The notes under the pieces were generated by a model. It searched no databases. It was not told the origin of the DNA and was given only the letters and a program-made list of their open reading frames with translations. From the NCBI GenBank assembly GCA_045599005.1, contig JAZRVF010000011.1, forward strand, positions 194,959-258,958: a stretch of 64,000 nucleotides of DNA, given 5' to 3'. Shown here in pieces: positions 18,821 through 28,071 of this stretch. This stretch comes from Treponema_I sp045599005. GTDB lineage: Bacteria; Spirochaetota; Spirochaetia; Treponematales; Treponemataceae. A program made the position numbers and the translations under genes. Position 1 is the first letter of the stretch; every line of letters begins with the position of its first letter.

Positions 18821-19090
18821 TCAACCTGCGACAAGAGGAATCATCTGAAAAATATTTGTTGTATAAGTTCTTAGGGAAGCGAACATCCATCCGCCTAAAA
18901 GAGCAAGAACCGCAAGGACTGCAAAAAGTTTCGGAGCGAAAGTTAGTGTCTGCTCCTGAATTGAGGTTGTTGCCTGAAAAATAGCAATAATCAGACCGAT
19001 TACAATTGCTGCAATCAGAATAGGAGCAACAAGCATCAGAATTTCAAGAATTCCGTTGCGCATCAATGTAACCAAATCTCCGATACTCAT
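18821..19090 (-). CDS. fliQ: Flagellar export protein FliQ
   Basis: 89 residues from the ATG at 19090, which has ribosome site GAAGGTGGG. An upstream GTG at 19099 lies inside that ribosome site and is unlikely. Two membrane helices (~15-35, ~50-72) with the FliQ signature (ATTSIQEQTLTFAPKL). It is a component of the FliPQR export gate. Confidence 0.95.
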   Translation of the reverse strand: MSIGDLVTLMRNGILEILMLVAPILIAAIVIGLIIAIFQATTSIQEQTLTFAPKLFAVLAVLALLGGWMFASLRTYTTNIFQMIPLVAG

Positions 19091-19124
19091 TTTACCCACC
19101 TTCTATTTTATTATCCAAAGCAAC

Positions 19125-19952
19125 CTAATGGATTACAGAATTGAAAAGCTGCGTCGTAAGCAGTCCCCAGCCGTCAACAAGCACAAAAAGCATAAGTTTG
19201 AAAGGCATTGAAATCTGTGCCGGAGGCAGCATGATCATTCCGATGGACATAAGCACGCTGGCAACAACCATATCAATTATGATAAATGGAATATAAAGAA
19301 GAATTCCTATCTTGAACGCAACCGTCAGCTCATGAAGGATATATGCCGGAATAAGCACATAAGTGGGGACATCGGCTAAAGTCTGGGGACGCTCAAGATT
19401 TCCCATGGACATGAACATTGCAATATAGTCTGTATTATCAGACATCTGGGAATACATAAAATAGCGGAGAGGTCCCTCCGCATTCTCCAGAGCCGTCTCA
19501 AACCCGATCTCTCCGTCAGAAAGAGGCTTGAAAGAGTTGTCATACATTGTGGTAAAGGTTGGCCACATGACAAAAATCGTCATGAAAAAAGCTATTCCGT
19601 TCAACACTGCTGTGGGCGGAACCTGCTGCAGAGAAAGAGCTCTTTTGATGAAATCAAGAACAATGGAAAAACGGAGAAAACATGTGACAAGAATCAGAAT
19701 ACTGGGAGCAAGGCTGAGAACAGTAAGAAGAAGCAGAAGCTGGATTGAAAAAGCAACTTCCTGATTTGTCTGGGGCTGCCGGATTGACAGATCCACAAGA
19801 GGCATATCAATTCCGGTGATATTTCCGTTCATCTGCATCGTACCTGGAGTACTTCCCTGGGGAAAAGAAGAGGATGCGGAACTCTGGGCTGCAAGAAAAG
19901 ACAGTCCGAAACACATGGAAAGCAGGACTGCAAGCAGACTTTTTCTTTTCAC
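19125..19952 (-). CDS. fliP: Flagellar export protein FliP
   Basis: 275 residues with an N-terminal signal peptide (KRKSLLAVLLSMCFGLSFLAA) and four membrane segments. FliP signatures such as 'LRFSIVLDFIKRALSLQQVP' and the C-terminal 'LPPAQISMPFKLMLFVLVDGW' are present. FliP forms the export gate pore with FliR and FliQ. The GTG start overlaps the stop of fliO by 4 nt. Confidence 0.96.
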   Translation of the reverse strand: MKRKSLLAVLLSMCFGLSFLAAQSSASSSFPQGSTPGTMQMNGNITGIDMPLVDLSIRQPQTNQEVAFSIQLLLLLTVLSLAPSILILVTCFLRFSIVLDFIKRALSLQQVPPTAVLNGIAFFMTIFVMWPTFTTMYDNSFKPLSDGEIGFETALENAEGPLRYFMYSQMSDNTDYIAMFMSMGNLERPQTLADVPTYVLIPAYILHELTVAFKIGILLYIPFIIIDMVVASVLMSIGMIMLPPAQISMPFKLMLFVLVDGWGLLTTQLFNSVIH

Positions 19953-20542
19953 TTGCCGCCCTCCGAAGGATTTGATCTGGATTCTCTTCTTTTACGCAGA
20001 TATTCTTCAGTTTTTTTGGTGCTGCCGGTCAGATTTGCAAGCATTGAGGCAAAATCCGGAGCTTTTCCTTTCGGTTCCCTGTCAGCGGCAAGATTCATGG
20101 AATCAATCAGCTCTTTGTCAGTTATCTCAGCAATAAGGTTTACCTGTGAATCAGAAACTCCAAGTACAAAAGCTTTATCCTGAAGTGTCACAACCTGGAC
20201 AGATTTTCCGGGCGCCAGAGTAATGCTGGCAGTTTTCTTAAGGAAGGGATCATCTTCTGCGCCTGGCTGTGTCGTTTTTTTAAGCAGCCAGACAATTCCG
20301 TAAATACATGCGACCACAATCACCAGAACGATGATCATCCGCACAAAAAGCCAGACAGTACCGGAAGTCTGTCCGGAAACATCCGCAGTGTCAGAAGAAG
20401 ATGAGGAATTTGATAAAACAATGGACTGTTCGTCAACGGCAGAAGTCTGAGCAGACAGAAAGCCACATGACAGAACCAAACACAGAAACAGGACTACACC
20501 GGTTTTTGCAAAAGAATGAAAATTTCTCGTAATTTCCCCCAC
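19949..20542 (-). CDS. fliO: Flagellar biosynthesis protein FliO
   Basis: 197 residues. A signal-like N-terminus (TGVVLFLCLVLSCGFLSAQ) is followed by a Ser-rich stretch, one membrane helix (~64-86) and a small cytosolic domain (SITLAPGKSVQVVTLQDKAFVLGV) typical of FliO/FliZ. FliO helps assemble FliP. The start is placed at the GTG at 20542. No better in-frame ATG exists upstream of the hydrophobic segment and the site is weak, so the exact start is uncertain. Confidence 0.85.
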   Translation of the reverse strand: MGEITRNFHSFAKTGVVLFLCLVLSCGFLSAQTSAVDEQSIVLSNSSSSSDTADVSGQTSGTVWLFVRMIIVLVIVVACIYGIVWLLKKTTQPGAEDDPFLKKTASITLAPGKSVQVVTLQDKAFVLGVSDSQVNLIAEITDKELIDSMNLAADREPKGKAPDFASMLANLTGSTKKTEEYLRKRRESRSNPSEGGK

Positions 20543-20557
20543 CCGAAAAAAAACAGA

Positions 20558-21808
20558 TCAATGCGTATCGGCAATCCTGTCCATTGGAGAAAGAATCTTG
20601 GTTACACGAACACCGAAGTTTTCATCGATAACAACGACCTCTCCACATGCAATCAGTTTATGGTTTACCAGAATGTCTACAGGCTCACCGGCGAGTTTTT
20701 CAAGCTCGATAATGGTACCTTCACCCATTCCAAGAATATCTTTGATGGATTTTTTTGTACGTCCCAGTTCTACGGTCATCTCCATGTATACGTCCATGAT
20801 AAGACCGATATTTCCCTGTTCCGTACCGCCAGAAGTTGTCTGAAGATTGGGATACTGAAGTGTCTGGACATTAGGAATCTGGACAGGCATTCCATTTCCC
20901 ATCATTCCACCGCCCATGCCGCCCATGTTCATTCCCATGTTACCCATGTTCATGCCCATTCCGCCCATGTTCATACCGGTGCCCATATTCATGCCGGTAC
21001 CCATACCCATTCCGCCCATATTCATGGAGCCACCCATGTTGCCCATATTCATGGAGGAAGCACCCATGTTCATGGATGCGCCACCCATGTTCATACCGCC
21101 ACCGCCTAAAGATGCCATAGACTGCATCTCACTTGCAGAAAGACCACCGGAAGAACCGCCGCCGTTGGCAGCAGCAAGAGCGTCGGAAACATCATGACCG
21201 AAACATTCCAACAGTGAATATGCTCCGCCATCAACATTAACGGGATAAGTTACAGCAACAAAAGATCCGAAAGGAAAGCGGACCATTGCTTTCGGAACAT
21301 GAACAGCTTCTGCCGGATTTGCAGCAACAGATGAAAGTCCGGGCATTTTCGCAATTTCTGTAATCTCACTTCCAACATGCTGGGAAACAATTTCAGAAAC
21401 TACAGAAAGAGCCATCTCGTCCAGATCAGGATTATCTTCTTTATTGATAAGAGCAGTAAGTTTCTGTGCAAGTTCGGGAGGCATCACGAAAAGATGATCG
21501 CCGGAGACACCGGAATTGAAGTCGCTCAGAACGCAGACTACCATTTCTGATACTTTTTTGAGCACGTCATCGCGCACAACAGATTCAATCTGTGGAGAAC
21601 CGATGTCAAAGGTTGAACCTGTCATTGTCTCCAGACTGCTTTTAAGAGAAGCTCTTACAGTATTTACAATTGTGCTTACTGCACTGGTATCAAGAGGTGT
21701 TGCAGAAGAACCGCCACCGGATCCCAGACCGGAACCGCCGACACCTCCCATGTCCACACCAGACAACAATGCATCAATTTCATCCTGAGAAATAGCACCA
21801 TCACTCAT
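20558..21808 (-). CDS. fliY: Flagellar motor switch protein FliY (CheC-like + SpoA/FliN)
   Basis: 416 residues from the ATG at 21808, chosen because the ribosome site GGGAGGAG lies 10 nt upstream. An alternative ATG at 21817 abuts that site. The N-terminal peptide AISQDEIDALLSG (5-17) matches the CheY-P-binding motif of FliM/FliY. A CheC/CheX-like domain (~45-215) follows, then a Met/Gly-rich linker (~235-306), then the SpoA/FliN domain (~330-410) that builds the C-ring. FliY replaces FliN in spirochaetes and may dephosphorylate CheY-P. It overlaps the end of fliM by 8 nt. The very long Met-Asn-Met-Gly linker is unusual. Confidence 0.93.
   Translation of the reverse strand: MSDGAISQDEIDALLSGVDMGGVGGSGLGSGGGSSATPLDTSAVSTIVNTVRASLKSSLETMTGSTFDIGSPQIESVVRDDVLKKVSEMVVCVLSDFNSGVSGDHLFVMPPELAQKLTALINKEDNPDLDEMALSVVSEIVSQHVGSEITEIAKMPGLSSVAANPAEAVHVPKAMVRFPFGSFVAVTYPVNVDGGAYSLLECFGHDVSDALAAANGGGSSGGLSASEMQSMASLGGGGMNMGGASMNMGASSMNMGNMGGSMNMGGMGMGTGMNMGTGMNMGGMGMNMGNMGMNMGGMGGGMMGNGMPVQIPNVQTLQYPNLQTTSGGTEQGNIGLIMDVYMEMTVELGRTKKSIKDILGMGEGTIIELEKLAGEPVDILVNHKLIACGEVVVIDENFGVRVTKILSPMDRIADTH
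20891..21106 (-). repeat. Met/Gly/Asn low-complexity repeat in FliY
   Basis: Encodes residues ~235-306 of FliY, a tandem of short imperfect units (MNMGG, MNMGN, GMGTG). On the plus strand it appears as repeated CCCATGTTCAT blocks. Nearly every third residue is Met. It separates the CheC-like and SpoA domains. Confidence 0.9.
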
Positions 21809-22838
21809 AAGAATCATCTCCTCCCGCTACCAGTTCTTCAAAATCCTCATTCTCCCCTTCAGGGACAATCTTTCCGACTATCTGAACCGCCATGCGCTTA
21901 CCGATAACACCAGGCTGACAATAAAACTTCTTCTGATCGCCGACAGCCAGGGTAAGTGGGTCACCCACACGAATATTTGAAAGGCGAACAATATCGCCAA
22001 CTTTTAATGAAAGAACATCTTTGATCGGCAGATTGATCGAGCCGACCTCAGCAATAACATCCATGTCAACATTGGACAGTTTATCTTTAAGGACATTCAG
22101 GTACTGGGTTGTTGAACTTCTGCGTACGCTTGAGAACCAGAACTGGGAAGACAGCTTTGAAATAATCGGCTCGATCGTAAGGTAAGGAATACAGAAGTTC
22201 ATCATTCCTTCTTCTTCACCGATGTTTGTCTCAAGAGTAACAAGAACAACCATTTCTGACGGCGGAACAATCTGTGCAAACTGAGGATTCGTCTCAATCT
22301 GACCAAGGCGGGGCCTAAGATCAATTACCTGAGTCCAGGATTCACGCATATTCGCAAGGATACGGACAATAATACCTTCCATTACGGACTGTTCGATATC
22401 TGTCAGATCACGCTGAACCTTTGTTCCCTGACCGGTACCACCAAAAAGGCGGTCAATCATTGAAAAAGTGATTGCAGGGTCAATCTCAAGGATTGCATTT
22501 CCTTTGAGGGGATCCATGTTGATAACAGCCAGTGTTGTAGGCGTCGGGATTGAACGGATGAACTCCTCGTAAGTAAGCTGATCTACTGAAGCAACATGAA
22601 CATGAACCATTGAACGGAGCTGTGCAGACAGACTGGTTGTCGTGAGACGGGCAAAAGTCTCATGCATGATCTGAACAGTACGGATCTGTTCTTTAGAGAA
22701 CTTGTCAGGGCGCTTGAAATCGTAAATCTTTATCTTGCGGTTTTCATTGACAGCACGCAAATCCTCAGGCTCCGGCTCACCGGAACTGATTGCGAAAAGA
22801 AGCTGGTCAATTTCATCCTGCGATAGAACTTCGTTCAT
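21801..22838 (-). CDS. fliM: Flagellar motor switch protein FliM
   Basis: 345 residues. The N-terminal CheY-P-binding peptide LSQDEIDQLLFA (5-16), the middle CheC-like FliG-binding domain (~45-230, with the GGTGQ loop ~136-140) and the C-terminal SpoA domain are all present. FliM is the C-ring protein that transmits CheY-P binding to motor reversal. It lies between fliL and fliY. Confidence 0.96.
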   Translation of the reverse strand: MNEVLSQDEIDQLLFAISSGEPEPEDLRAVNENRKIKIYDFKRPDKFSKEQIRTVQIMHETFARLTTTSLSAQLRSMVHVHVASVDQLTYEEFIRSIPTPTTLAVINMDPLKGNAILEIDPAITFSMIDRLFGGTGQGTKVQRDLTDIEQSVMEGIIVRILANMRESWTQVIDLRPRLGQIETNPQFAQIVPPSEMVVLVTLETNIGEEEGMMNFCIPYLTIEPIISKLSSQFWFSSVRRSSTTQYLNVLKDKLSNVDMDVIAEVGSINLPIKDVLSLKVGDIVRLSNIRVGDPLTLAVGDQKKFYCQPGVIGKRMAVQIVGKIVPEGENEDFEELVAGGDDSYE

Positions 22839-22849
22839 CCGTCAAATCC

Positions 22850-23392
22850 TTATTCTACAACAGACAATGTCAGGAACATTACATCGCGGATCTTAGATTT
22901 ACTCAAAATGTTGTCATTGATTGAGTTTCTGATTTCCATTTTAAGCTTGTCTTCTGATTTTACGCCCAGTTCATTCTTGGATTTACTGGAAAAATAACGC
23001 CGCAGATAATCCTTGATCTCAATCTGACGCTTTGTAATTTCCGCAGAAGCAGCTTTGTCATCAGTTTTGTAACCGAGAACAACCTCAACAACCACGTTTG
23101 CAGAAGGAACATCAGCTGTATATGTTGTGATTGAACCGATGGATGTGTACCAGTCCAGTTCTTCACGATTAACAGAGTATTCTTCTGAAATGGGAACGAT
23201 TGTGCTTGAACCGCTGCCGTTCTTATTCATTATGTTCATCGTAATGATTACGACAGTCACAATAAGAACAATAGCACCGATTACAATAGCGATATATTTG
23301 AGAAGAGTCGGTAAAAATCCGCCACCGCCTTTTTTGGCAGGAGCAGCACCTTCTTCTGTGTTTTCGTCGACACCAAAATCGTCATCAGCCAT
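22850..23392 (-). CDS. fliL: Flagellar basal-body protein FliL
   Basis: 180 residues. A short acidic cytoplasmic N-terminus (1-28), one membrane helix (~33-52), and a periplasmic domain with the conserved C-terminal pattern (KMEIRNSINDNILS ... VMFLTLSVVE). FliL associates with the stator and affects torque. Ribosome site GGTGGG. It lies between motB and fliM, 12 nt upstream of fliM. Confidence 0.93.
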   Translation of the reverse strand: MADDDFGVDENTEEGAAPAKKGGGGFLPTLLKYIAIVIGAIVLIVTVVIITMNIMNKNGSGSSTIVPISEEYSVNREELDWYTSIGSITTYTADVPSANVVVEVVLGYKTDDKAASAEITKRQIEIKDYLRRYFSSKSKNELGVKSEDKLKMEIRNSINDNILSKSKIRDVMFLTLSVVE

Positions 23393-23478
23393 AGAGACCC
23401 ACCTTACTCAAAGATTTAAAACTGATGCGGATTATGAACAATAACTTTATACATTTTCCACCCGCATCAATTATATAA

Positions 23479-24216
23479 CTAAAAATGTCCTTCGTCTAGA
23501 ATAATTATGTCTACACGACGGTTATACGCACGCCCTTCTTCCGAACTGTCAGAATATTTTGGCTGGGTATCCGCGTAACCGGCAACAGAAAACCTGCTCT
23601 CATCCGCTCCGAAGTCTGAAAGATAATGCAGAACATTGGTCGCACGGGCTGTAGAAAGTTCCCAGTTGCTCGGATATTTTCCTTTATACTCATCGGAAGA
23701 ATCAGTATGTCCCTCAATACGAAATTTTCTGATATTTCCATCCTGATCCAGCAGAAGTTCGCTTGATGAAAGAAAAGCTGCCAGATTCTGCAGAGTGGCA
23801 CGGACACTCTCTATGTTCAGTTCTGCACTGCCCCGCTTGAAATATGAGTCGGATGCAAGGGTGATTACAAGACCACGTTCATCGCTGGAAATCGTGATTT
23901 TGTTTGTCTTGATCTCAGGAGCAAACAGACTGACCGCGCGCTTTGCAGCAAGACCGAGCACACGGCCTTTTTCAAGAGCAGGCATGGAACTGATTGTATT
24001 TCCAAGATCTGCGAGACGTCCCGAAGCCATTGAGGCACCACCGGCAGTCGGATCGCCCTGGATTGAGGCTGTAAGTGCTGCCATCTGGATCGCATCAGTT
24101 TCCGAAGGGTCGTACATCATAACGAAGAAGCAGAGCATAAGGGTGATCATGTCACCATAAGTACCCTGCCACGCAGTCGACGGTTTTTCCGGTTCCTTCT
24201 TTTCTTTTTTTGCCAT
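23479..24216 (-). CDS. motB: Flagellar stator protein MotB
   Basis: 245 residues from the ATG at 24216, with ribosome site AAGGA. The reading frame extends one TTG codon further. The single N-terminal membrane helix has the proton-path Asp (YGDMITLMLCFFVMM, D22). An OmpA-like peptidoglycan-binding domain occupies ~115-240 (IEGHTDSSD, ELSTARATNVLHYL). MotB anchors the stator to the wall and conducts protons with MotA. The gene follows motA directly. Confidence 0.95.
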   Translation of the reverse strand: MAKKEKKEPEKPSTAWQGTYGDMITLMLCFFVMMYDPSETDAIQMAALTASIQGDPTAGGASMASGRLADLGNTISSMPALEKGRVLGLAAKRAVSLFAPEIKTNKITISSDERGLVITLASDSYFKRGSAELNIESVRATLQNLAAFLSSSELLLDQDGNIRKFRIEGHTDSSDEYKGKYPSNWELSTARATNVLHYLSDFGADESRFSVAGYADTQPKYSDSSEEGRAYNRRVDIIILDEGHF

Positions 24217-24219
24217 CAA

Positions 24220-25002
24220 TCAGTCCTTGAGAACATCAGCTTCAATTGCTTTGCGTGAAACAGGATCCAGATAAGTAAGAAGTTTCATTGCAAGAATACG
24301 CGGGTTGTCACCGGCCTGAATGGAGAGAACACCTTCGATAACCATTTCTTTAACCTGAACCTCACGGGCATTGTGTCCGATCAGTTTCTGACCCAGAGGA
24401 GTAAGAATCCAGTTTGCCATCATTGATCCATAAAGGGTCGTGATAAGAGCAACAGCCATGTTAGGACCAAGAGAAGATTTGTCTTCCAGGTTGTTCAACA
24501 TACCGATAAGACCGAGAACCGTTCCCATCATTCCGAAACCAGGAGCAAAACCGGCCCACTGGTTGATTACGTTTACCCACTCCATATGGCGGCTTTCAAG
24601 CTGGGAAAGTTCATTCTCCAGGATCGCACGGATAACGTTTCCGTCCGTACCGTCAACTACAAGCCGGAGTCCGGTCTTCATAAAGGGATCGTCCAGATCC
24701 TCAAGACCTTCTTCCAGAGCAAGAATACCTTCGCGGCGTGCCTTTTCAGAAAGAGCAACCATGTTCTGGACGATTGTTTTCTCACCGAAGTCCGGAACTT
24801 TGAAAGCGCGTCCGACAACACCAAAAACACCGATACACTTTTTGAGCGGTGCCATGATGAAGATAGCGAAATAAGAACCGCCGATTGTCATGAAAATTGA
24901 AGGAACGTCGATAATACCGCCCAAAGAACCGCCAGAAGTCAGAACTGACATAACAATACAGGCTGCACCACCAACAAGTCCGATTATTGTCGCTATATCC
25001 AT
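24220..25002 (-). CDS. motA: Flagellar stator protein MotA
   Basis: 260 residues with four membrane segments (1-22, ~33-53, ~150-170, ~180-205) and the large cytoplasmic loop between helices 2 and 3 (EKARREGILALEEGLEDLDDPFM) that contacts FliG. It is the proton-channel partner of MotB. Strong ribosome site (GGGAGGG). It follows flbD in the operon. Confidence 0.95.
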   Translation of the reverse strand: MDIATIIGLVGGAACIVMSVLTSGGSLGGIIDVPSIFMTIGGSYFAIFIMAPLKKCIGVFGVVGRAFKVPDFGEKTIVQNMVALSEKARREGILALEEGLEDLDDPFMKTGLRLVVDGTDGNVIRAILENELSQLESRHMEWVNVINQWAGFAPGFGMMGTVLGLIGMLNNLEDKSSLGPNMAVALITTLYGSMMANWILTPLGQKLIGHNAREVQVKEMVIEGVLSIQAGDNPRILAMKLLTYLDPVSRKAIEADVLKD

Positions 25003-25070
25003 GAAGAAAAACCCTCCCGATTTTTTTCCGAAGTAACTTTTCAGAATCCTCTAGATTTTATATCGGCATT

Positions 25071-25268
25071 TTAAAGTTCATTTTTAAATGTTCCTATCCT
25101 GGAACGGTAATTTAATATTTTTTCAAGCACTTCCTCAGCTTTTTCCCGGACAATCAAAGCTTTTCCGGAAAGCAGGATCAAAGTTGTATCTGGATTTGTC
25201 TCGATAAATTCAATCTGATGGGGATTAACCCAGACTTTTGTTCCATTAAGGCGCGTTACTTGAATCAT
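25071..25268 (-). CDS. flbD: FlbD-family small flagellar protein
   Basis: 65 residues, MIQVTRLNGTKVWVNPHQIE... with the family signature T-x-LNG-x-x-x-x-xNP-x-x-IE and L-x-x-GKALIV. FlbD/SwrD-type proteins lie next to motA and have been linked to motor torque in Bacillus. This is the first gene of the flagellar operon in this window. flgE/flgD, which precede it in some treponemes, are not here. There is no ribosome site. A promoter-like sequence ends 6 nt upstream of the ATG. Confidence 0.88.
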   Translation of the reverse strand: MIQVTRLNGTKVWVNPHQIEFIETNPDTTLILLSGKALIVREKAEEVLEKILNYRSRIGTFKNEL

Positions 25269-25274
25269 TTTTCT

Positions 25275-25303
25275 ATTTTGTAAGGAAATGGACTGTAAGT
25301 CAA
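25275..25303 (-). promoter_or_regulatory. Putative promoter of the flagellar operon
   Basis: -35 TTGACT (25298-25303), 17-nt spacer, -10 CAAAAT (25275-25280), then 6 nt to the flbD ATG. The -10 matches only 4/6. The layout matches the other predicted leaderless starts in the window. Confidence 0.42.
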
Positions 25304-25370
25304 GCGACAGTCTCCAACCCGGCGCAGCAAGCCTAGAAAAAAACAGCCGAAAAAGCGCAGATCCGTGTTT

Positions 25371-26441
25371 TTAAGTGCGCGAAGAACGGAAAAGAACGAT
25401 ACTGATTCCGAAGAATACAAAAACAGGAAGCCAGGCCCCCGCAAAAGGTGAGATGACGTTGAATTTCGCAAGATACATTGTGACCATCTGTGTAACGTAA
25501 AACAAGACTGCCGCACTTACACAGAGAATAAGACTGGACAGCAGCACATTTTTCCGAGACCTTCCGGAAAGTCCCACTGACAGGAACACAACAAGGAAAA
25601 TAATCGTCGGGAAAGAATATTTCTTGTAATAGATTGATTTTGCCTCACCTGTGGGAAGTCCTGTCCTCTGAAGAAGCGAAATATAAGCCCTGGCATCCTC
25701 AGTATTCACTGATTCAACAGAAATCTCGAAATTCCTGAAAGTTTCTGGAAGTTCTGCAATCGATATTGTATCAGGCATCCAGTTTCTATAACTTACCGCT
25801 TCTCCGTCAGCATACTGGTAATATGTGAAACCGGACATTTCCCAATGATCATCCTTCCACATGGCCGAATCTGCAAACACAATGCCTTCAAGACTGCGTT
25901 CTTCACTGCGGAGAATCACTATCAGCCCGTAAAGACGCCTGTTGTTGTCATCATAATAATCGGCTTTGTAAATCTGTCTTCCGTTTTCTGCAAAGACAAC
26001 CACATCGCTGTTGTTCTTTGAGGAAGTTTCACCAAGCAGTTCGCTCTGGAACTCAACTTTCTGCCTGTAATAAGGAACAACGATCCTGTCCTCAAAGAAA
26101 AAGAATCCCACGCTGAGAAAAGCTGAAAAAACCAGCAGAGGAAAAACGAACCGGAAAAGTGATACGCCGGAGGCAAAAATCACTGTAAGCTCGTTGTTGG
26201 AATAAAAGGAACTGAGAGTGAAAGAGACAGCAAAAAGCACAGCAAGGGGAGCCGCATACCACAAGGTTTTTGGAACATAGAGAAGCATCAGCCGAATGAT
26301 GGAAGAAGCCGGGACAGCATACTGGATGAACTGCCAGAGATTGGTGAACAGGTCAACAAGCACCAGCATCAGAGAAAAAAAGCCCAGCGCGCCGACAAAA
26401 CAGAGAATGAATTTTTTTGCAAGATATTTCAGAAGTGTCAC
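25371..26441 (-). CDS. lptG: LPS/lipid transport permease LptG (YjgP/YjgQ family)
   Basis: 356 residues from a GTG at 26441 whose GTGA overlaps the lptF stop. The frame is open further upstream but the extra 21 residues do not look like the family. Six membrane helices in two groups of three flank a periplasmic jellyroll domain (~120-260), the YjgP/YjgQ pattern (VTLLKYLAKKFILCFVGALG; FYSNNELTVIFASGVS). In diderms LptF and LptG with LptB extract lipopolysaccharide. Many treponemes lack classical LPS, so the actual lipid is uncertain. Last gene of its operon. No clear terminator follows. Confidence 0.85.
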   Translation of the reverse strand: MTLLKYLAKKFILCFVGALGFFSLMLVLVDLFTNLWQFIQYAVPASSIIRLMLLYVPKTLWYAAPLAVLFAVSFTLSSFYSNNELTVIFASGVSLFRFVFPLLVFSAFLSVGFFFFEDRIVVPYYRQKVEFQSELLGETSSKNNSDVVVFAENGRQIYKADYYDDNNRRLYGLIVILRSEERSLEGIVFADSAMWKDDHWEMSGFTYYQYADGEAVSYRNWMPDTISIAELPETFRNFEISVESVNTEDARAYISLLQRTGLPTGEAKSIYYKKYSFPTIIFLVVFLSVGLSGRSRKNVLLSSLILCVSAAVLFYVTQMVTMYLAKFNVISPFAGAWLPVFVFFGISIVLFRSSRT

Positions 26442-27622
26442 CGGCGCACCAGCCTTATGTAAAAAACAATGCCTGTTCCGCCAATAAGAAAGTTTGGCAG
26501 CCACATTGCCCAGAAGCCGTTCACACCGTTACGGAGCCCGAAGGTCTGTCCCATGATGAACATTGCCCAGTATGCAACAGAAAGCACGATACCGATTATC
26601 AGACCGATTGTCTGACCGTTGTGCTTACCGAACACGACAGCAAGAGGCATTGCAAGAATCGCAAAGAAAACAGAGCCGAAAGGCAGCGAAAATTTCTTAT
26701 AGTATTCCAGTTCCCAGATATTAAGCTGATAATCAGAAGTCAGGGGATCAGCCCGCATGTTCTCAATCTCTTTTTTCAGATCCGGAGCCGTCATTTCCCG
26801 GGGATTGTTTCCGCTCGAATTGACAAAGAAATCTGAAGAGAAAATATTCATAACAGAAGAAGTTGATTTCAACAGGTCGAATGAAGTCTTGTCACTTTTG
26901 TCCACAAAAAATGCCACCGGTTTTCCCATTTCCAGCTGCATCAGGACACCCGGATCATCAGGAGACACAATCTGCGTTTCTTCGGAAACAATGATTCTTA
27001 CTTTGCTTCGATCACTGCTGTCAAAGAGAATCAGATCTGACACAGTCCGGTCATTCACCTCACCGATTATCAGTGTGGAATTCTGTGTTCTCTTGATTGA
27101 ATTGGATTCAATTTCGACAGAGGGGTTGGAGAACAGGATGGACTGATAGAGTCTGTTATATTCTACGGTTCCCAGAGGAAGCAGATAATCGTTGACAAAG
27201 AATGATGCGATTGAAATCAGCACGCCCAGAACCAGAACCGGAACCATGACAGAACCGTAGGAATGACCTGTTGCCCTGAAAATCATGATCTCATTGTCAC
27301 TCATCATACGGCCAAGACACATGAGAAAGCCTACCAGAGTGGCAAAAGGTGCTGACTGGGCAATTACAAATGGAAGAGAATAGGTTACAAGCTGGGCAAC
27401 CTGAAGAAACGGAACCTTTTTTTTAAGGAGTTCCTCTGCCATAAGAAGAATCTGGTTGACAAAAAAAATCATGAAGAAAAACAGAAAAGCAATGAAAAAA
27501 TACAGAAAAAGTTCCCTCATCAGATAATTGAAGAAAACCTGATTTCCCCGGGGTCTGGAAAACAAAGGGCGTTTTCTTTCATGTGGCATCTGAGCTGTTT
27601 CTGTCTTTTCAGTGTTTTTCAT
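26438..27622 (-). CDS. lptF: LPS/lipid transport permease LptF (YjgP/YjgQ family)
   Basis: 394 residues, with the same fold as its downstream neighbour: three helices (FLYFFIAFLFFFMIFFVNQILL ...), a periplasmic domain (~155-300) and three helices. The coupling region MMSDNEIMIFRATGHSYG is typical. It forms the inner-membrane lipid extractor with LptG. It starts 2 nt after the dut stop and lacks its own ribosome site, so it is probably translated by coupling. Confidence 0.85.
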   Translation of the reverse strand: MKNTEKTETAQMPHERKRPLFSRPRGNQVFFNYLMRELFLYFFIAFLFFFMIFFVNQILLMAEELLKKKVPFLQVAQLVTYSLPFVIAQSAPFATLVGFLMCLGRMMSDNEIMIFRATGHSYGSVMVPVLVLGVLISIASFFVNDYLLPLGTVEYNRLYQSILFSNPSVEIESNSIKRTQNSTLIIGEVNDRTVSDLILFDSSDRSKVRIIVSEETQIVSPDDPGVLMQLEMGKPVAFFVDKSDKTSFDLLKSTSSVMNIFSSDFFVNSSGNNPREMTAPDLKKEIENMRADPLTSDYQLNIWELEYYKKFSLPFGSVFFAILAMPLAVVFGKHNGQTIGLIIGIVLSVAYWAMFIMGQTFGLRNGVNGFWAMWLPNFLIGGTGIVFYIRLVRR

Positions 27623-27624
27623 TT

Positions 27625-28071
27625 TCAGACACCGGTTGAACCGAATCCTCCTGCACCACGCTGAGTCTCAGACAGTTTATCGGCAACCAGGAAGTTTCCC
27701 TGTGTGACAGGTGCAACCACAGCCTGGGCAATACGGTCTCCATTGTTGACAACAAAATCCTCGTCTCCAAGATTGATCAGAAGCGCATGAACCTGTCCGC
27801 GGTAATCGCTGTCAATTGTTCCGGGAGTATTAAGGCATGTGATTCCGTGTTTAAGGGCAAGGCCGCTTCTTGGGCGAACCTGCACCTCATAACCGACGGG
27901 GATCTCAAAGGCAAGACCTGTCGGAATAAGGGCACGCCCACCCTTCTTAATGACCACAGGCTCGGGAACAAAAGCGCACAGATCAGCACCGGCACTACCT
28001 TCTGTCTGATAAGCAGGCAGTTTTGCACCGGGCATCACAGTACATTTTATATCAATTCTATTCATGTTCAT
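27625..28071 (-). CDS. dut: dUTP diphosphatase
   Basis: 148 residues with the five dUTPase motifs in order: AGADLCA, PRSGLALKHG, GTIDSDYRGQ, RIAQAVV and the C-terminal arm RGAGGFGSTG. It is a trimeric enzyme that hydrolyses dUTP to dUMP, limiting uracil in DNA and feeding dTMP synthesis. The start overlaps the peptidase stop by 4 nt. The middle of a peptidase-dut-lptF-lptG transcript. Confidence 0.96.
   Translation of the reverse strand: MNMNRIDIKCTVMPGAKLPAYQTEGSAGADLCAFVPEPVVIKKGGRALIPTGLAFEIPVGYEVQVRPRSGLALKHGITCLNTPGTIDSDYRGQVHALLINLGDEDFVVNNGDRIAQAVVAPVTQGNFLVADKLSETQRGAGGFGSTGV

Noticed and set aside
26438..26504. A 67-nt overlap or frameshift between lptF and lptG
   Set aside because: The overlap disappears if lptG starts at the GTG at 26441, which gives a 4-nt GTGA coupling and the expected N-terminus.
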